Shown here piece by piece: positions 11,668-14,691 of a DNA stretch of 14,691 nucleotides (positions are counted from its first letter, which is position 1; every line of letters starts with the position of its first letter). Source of the stretch: CAZMCT01 sp964564785 (GTDB lineage: Bacteria > Planctomycetota > Phycisphaerae > UBA1845 > Fen-1342); contig CAZMCT010000105.1 of the NCBI GenBank assembly GCA_964564785.1, positions 1-14,691 of the forward strand, in the 5' to 3' direction. The notes below the pieces were generated by a model. It was given only the letters and a program-made list of their open reading frames with translations. It searched no databases and had not been told where the DNA came from. The position numbers were made by a program, and so were the translations under genes.

Positions 11668-13155
11668 GTGTACGAGACCGCGGTTCAGATTGCGGCCGAG
11701 GTGTCGGCCGGGCGACTCCGGGCGGCGGACGCGTGCGCTGCGGCGCTGGAGCGGATCGCCGACCAGGATGGGGGGCTGCATGCATTTCTGGAGCTGACAG
11801 CCGAGCATGCCCGGGCGCGGGCCGCCGCGGTCGATGAGGCGGTGGCGGCGGGGCGGTCCCCGGGGCCGCTGGCGGGCGTGCCGATCGCGGTCAAGGACAA
11901 CATCTGCACGCGATTCGGCCACACGACGTGCGGGTCGAAGATCCTGGTGGGCTATACGTCGCCGTACGACGCGACGGTGATCGAGCGGATCGAGGCGGCC
12001 GGGGGCGTGATCGTCGGTAAGACGAACCTCGACGAATTCGGGATGGGCTCGTCGACCGAAAACAGCGGGTTCGGGCCGACCCGCAATCCGTGGGACGCGG
12101 AGCGCGTCCCGGGCGGCTCATCGGGCGGGTCGGCCGCGGCGGTGGCGGCCGGGCTGGTGCCGCTGGCGCTGGGGAGCGACACCGGTGGGTCGATCCGGCA
12201 GCCGGCGGCGCTGTGCGGGCTGGTGGGGGTGAAACCGAGCTACGGGCGGGTGTCGCGTTATGGGCTGGTGGCGTACGGGTCGAGCCTGGACCAGGTGGGC
12301 CCGCTGGCGGGCAGCGTGACCGACGCGGCGCTGCTGCTGGGTGTGCTGGCGGGTCACGACCCGCGCGATTCGACGAGCGTCCGCCGGGCGGTGCCGGACT
12401 ACGTGGCCGAGCTGTGCGACGGGGGGCTGGAGCGGCTGGGGCGGCTGCGGATCGGCGTGCCGGAGGAGTATTTCGCACAAGGACTCGATGCGGAGGTGGC
12501 CGCGGCCGTACGCGCGGCGCTGGAGGAATACCGCCGACAGGGGGCGGAGTTGGTGGAGCTGTCGCTCCCGCACCTGCCGCACGCGATCGCGACGTACTAT
12601 CTGGTTGCGACGGCAGAGGCGTCGAGCAACCTGGCGCGGTTCGACGGCGTGCACTATGGGCGGCGGGCAGCGGGCGCGCGCGACATTCACGAACTTTACT
12701 CGCGGTCGCGTAGCGAGGGTTTCGGGGCGGAGGTGAAACGGCGGATCATGCTGGGGACGTTCGCGCTGTCCGCGGGGTACTGGGACGCGTACTACCACAA
12801 GGCCCTGAAGGTCCGCCGGTTGATCCGCGAGGATTTCGACCGGGCGTTCGAGCGGTGCGATGTGCTGGCCGGGCCGACCGCGCCCACTCCCGCGTTCAGA
12901 CTGGGTGAAAAGCTGGACGATCCCCTGGCGATGTACCTGGCCGACGTGTACACCATCGCAGCGAACCTCGCGGGTCTGCCGGCGGTCTCGCTGCCGTGCG
13001 GGTTCAGCGCGGCCGGGCTGCCGATTGGGCTACAACTGACGGGCCCGCTCTTTGAGGAAGCCCGGCTCCTACAGGCCGCACGGTTGTTCGAGCGGGCGAC
13101 CGACTGGCACCGGCGGCGGCCGCCACCCCTGGCGGGGCAGAGCCGGCGGTCGTGA
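11668..13155 (+). CDS. gatA: Asp-tRNA(Asn)/Glu-tRNA(Gln) amidotransferase subunit A
   Basis: GatA is the amidase-signature glutaminase of GatCAB. It releases ammonia from glutamine, which GatB uses to amidate mischarged Glu-tRNA(Gln) or Asp-tRNA(Asn). With the GTG start the protein has 495 residues. The Ser-cisSer-Lys triad is Lys76 (GVPIAVKDN), Ser151 (PGGSSGGS) and Ser175 (SDTGGSIRQPA), with spacings of 75 and 99 from the Lys as in S. aureus GatA. The GTG at 11668 matches the usual N-terminal length. A TTG at 11614 in the same frame would add 18 residues and remains possible. gatC ends 86 bp upstream. Presence of GatCA implies that this organism makes at least one of Gln-tRNA(Gln) or Asn-tRNA(Asn) indirectly. 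Confidence 0.94.
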   Translation: MYETAVQIAAEVSAGRLRAADACAAALERIADQDGGLHAFLELTAEHARARAAAVDEAVAAGRSPGPLAGVPIAVKDNICTRFGHTTCGSKILVGYTSPYDATVIERIEAAGGVIVGKTNLDEFGMGSSTENSGFGPTRNPWDAERVPGGSSGGSAAAVAAGLVPLALGSDTGGSIRQPAALCGLVGVKPSYGRVSRYGLVAYGSSLDQVGPLAGSVTDAALLLGVLAGHDPRDSTSVRRAVPDYVAELCDGGLERLGRLRIGVPEEYFAQGLDAEVAAAVRAALEEYRRQGAELVELSLPHLPHAIATYYLVATAEASSNLARFDGVHYGRRAAGARDIHELYSRSRSEGFGAEVKRRIMLGTFALSAGYWDAYYHKALKVRRLIREDFDRAFERCDVLAGPTAPTPAFRLGEKLDDPLAMYLADVYTIAANLAGLPAVSLPCGFSAAGLPIGLQLTGPLFEEARLLQAARLFERATDWHRRRPPPLAGQSRRS

Positions 13156-13193
13156 TCCGGGCCCCGCGTCGGGGCGGATTGGGAGTGAACGCC

Positions 13194-14639
13194 ATGAAGA
13201 CGGTCGAACGATCGTTCTTGAGGACGAAGATCATCGCGACGATCGGACCGGCCAGCCGCTCGCGCGAGTGTCTGGGCGCGATGATGGATGCGGGGCTGGA
13301 CGTGTGCCGGCTGAACTTCAGCCACGGCACGCACGCGGAGCACGAGCAGACGCTGGAGCTGGTGCGGGAGGTGGCGCGCGAGCGAGGCGTGCCGATCGCG
13401 ATCATCGGCGACCTGTGCGGGCCGAAGCTCCGGCTGGGAACGCTTGCGACCGCGGTCGAGCTGCGCACCGGGGCGGTCGTGCACATCGGGGGCGGCGACG
13501 GGCCGTGCACGCCCGAGCGGTTGACGGTGACATACGCGCGGCTGGCCGACGAGGTGCAGGTGGGCCACCGGGTGCTGATCGACGACGGGCTGGTGCGGCT
13601 GGTCGTCCGCGAGCGGCGCGCCGGCGAGCTGATCTGCGAGGTGGTGGCCGGGGGGCCGGTGTCGAGCCGCAAGGGGGTGAATCTGCCCGACACGCCGCTG
13701 TCGACGCCCGCCTTGACCGACAAGGACCGCAGCGATCTCGAGTGGGCGATCAACCACGGACTCGATTACGTCGCGCTCTCATTCGTCCGCCAGCCCGAGG
13801 ATCTTTACGAGCTGCGCCGTATCCTGAAGCGGCGGGAGAGCACGGCCCGGGTCATCGTGAAGATCGAAAAAACCGAGGCCCTATGGCACCTCGAGGAACT
13901 GATCGCGCACTCCGACGCGGTCCTCGTGGCCCGCGGTGATCTCGGCGTCGAGACCGACCTGTGGCGCGTCCCATTGGTGCAGAAGGACATCGTGGCCGAG
14001 TGCCAGCAGACCGGCATTCCCGTCATCGTCGCTACGCAAATGCTCCAGAGCATGATCACCAGCCCGATCCCGACCCGGGCCGAGGTGAGCGACGTCGCCA
14101 ACGCGATCCTCGACCGCGCCGACGCCGTGATGCTCTCGGGTGAGACCGCCGTCGGCGAGCACCCTGTGGCCGCGGTCCAGATGATGGCCCGCATCGCCGC
14201 TGCGACCGAGGACTACCTCGCGAAGCGGCCGCCGGCCGAGCCCGGGCCGTGCGTGGCCGTGCACTATCGCCCGACGGCCGCCATCGCCCACGCCGCCGTG
14301 CAGGCCGCGCGCGACCTCGGCGCCCGCCTGGTCGCCGTCTGGTCCGCGACCGGCGCCACAGTGCGGCTCGTGGCGCGGCATCGCTTGCCGGTGCCGGTGA
14401 TCGGCCTCACGTGCGACGATTGCGTCTGCCGGCAGATGGCGCTGTTATACGGCGTGCTCCCCATTCGTGTGGACCCGCTCGACAATCCGGCCGCAATGGC
14501 CAACGCGCTCGATGCACAGCTCCTGCAACGGCGACTGGCCGTGCCCGGCGATCTGGTGGTGGTGGTGACTTCCACCCGGCCGACGGTGGCCGGCGCGACC
14601 GACACGGCCCTTGTGCACCGCGTGTCGGAGCCGGGCTGA
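13194..14639 (+). CDS. pyk: Pyruvate kinase
   Basis: Pyruvate kinase transfers phosphate from phosphoenolpyruvate to ADP in the last step of glycolysis, in the cytoplasm. The 481-residue protein is full length. Motifs are KIIATIGPAS (12-21), RLNFSHG (39-45), the B-domain lid (about 75-160, ending RKGVNLP), the catalytic signature IVKIEKTEA with Lys223 and metal ligand Glu225, ARGDLG with metal ligand Asp249, ATQM (Thr281) and PTRAEVSDVANAILDRADAVMLSGETA. The C-terminal allosteric domain spans about 355-480. ATG at 13194 follows GGGAG with eight-base spacing and gives the family N-terminus; a GTG at 13152 overlapping the gatA stop is less likely. It lies 38 bp after gatA and could be read through from the gat genes. 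Confidence 0.95.
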   Translation: MKTVERSFLRTKIIATIGPASRSRECLGAMMDAGLDVCRLNFSHGTHAEHEQTLELVREVARERGVPIAIIGDLCGPKLRLGTLATAVELRTGAVVHIGGGDGPCTPERLTVTYARLADEVQVGHRVLIDDGLVRLVVRERRAGELICEVVAGGPVSSRKGVNLPDTPLSTPALTDKDRSDLEWAINHGLDYVALSFVRQPEDLYELRRILKRRESTARVIVKIEKTEALWHLEELIAHSDAVLVARGDLGVETDLWRVPLVQKDIVAECQQTGIPVIVATQMLQSMITSPIPTRAEVSDVANAILDRADAVMLSGETAVGEHPVAAVQMMARIAAATEDYLAKRPPAEPGPCVAVHYRPTAAIAHAAVQAARDLGARLVAVWSATGATVRLVARHRLPVPVIGLTCDDCVCRQMALLYGVLPIRVDPLDNPAAMANALDAQLLQRRLAVPGDLVVVVTSTRPTVAGATDTALVHRVSEPG

Positions 14640-14640
14640 A

Positions 14641-14654
14641 CCGGCAGCTGCCGG
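14641..14654 (+). terminator. Palindrome directly after pyk
   Basis: CCGGCAGCTGCCGG is a perfect 14-bp palindrome two bases after the pyk stop. It could form a 3'-end hairpin, but no T tract follows before the window ends, so a terminator role is tentative. Confidence 0.35.
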
Positions 14655-14691
14655 CACGCGGCCTCCGACGGGCGGCACGATGGGGCGGCGG

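Overview
The window is high-GC DNA (roughly 70 % by eye), densely packed with single-copy bacterial housekeeping genes. It probably comes from a planctomycete-like bacterium (Planctomycetota, perhaps Phycisphaerae-like). That placement is an inference from the gene complement (an MnmA with the NPCVRCN form of the active-site motif, an unusual bL28, an HDAC-like hydrolase, a GT-C/TPR fusion) and from the many dispersed GC-rich repeats. No sequence search was possible. There is no rRNA, tRNA, CRISPR array, transposase, phage gene or plasmid gene.

Layout. A minus-strand lipoprotein gene (68-763) diverges from a histone-deacetylase-like hydrolase (975-1928, +). A 285-bp gap follows, carrying what looks like a minus-strand structured RNA gene with a clear intrinsic terminator (about 2176 to 2016). 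Next come a radical SAM gene (2214-3077, +) and a membrane GT-C glycosyltransferase fused to a TPR domain (3242-5545, +). Converging on these from the other side are, on the minus strand, a beta-CASP metallo-beta-lactamase RNase (5630-7027), a GT9 glycosyltransferase (7322-8344), a short DinB-like protein (8361-8645) and mnmA (8829-10079). mnmA diverges from a LolD/MacB-type ABC ATPase (10116-10790, +) across only 36 bp. The right end is a plus-strand run of core genes: rpmB (10880-11149), gatC (11282-11581), gatA (11668-13155) and pyk (13194-14639).

Function. The right half is dominated by translation: s2U34 tRNA thiolation (MnmA), ribosomal protein bL28, and the GatCA subunits of the Glu-tRNA(Gln)/Asp-tRNA(Asn) amidotransferase (GatB is not in the window). 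RNA processing (beta-CASP nuclease, COG0731-like radical SAM) and envelope biogenesis (GT-C/TPR enzyme, GT9, lipoprotein, ABC ATPase) fill the left and middle.

Two patterns stand out. First, short dispersed repeats lie between genes and also appear inside coding sequences, where they stay in frame and add peptide loops: GT9 residues 164-190, MnmA residues 41-51 and about 332-353, and GT-C/TPR residues about 396-435. For three of these, a matching copy lies in a non-coding part of the same window. This resembles the logic of Rickettsia palindromic elements. Second, several promoters place a -10 hexamer exactly 6 bases before the ATG with no Shine-Dalgarno, which predicts leaderless mRNAs. Other genes in the window have good Shine-Dalgarno sequences.
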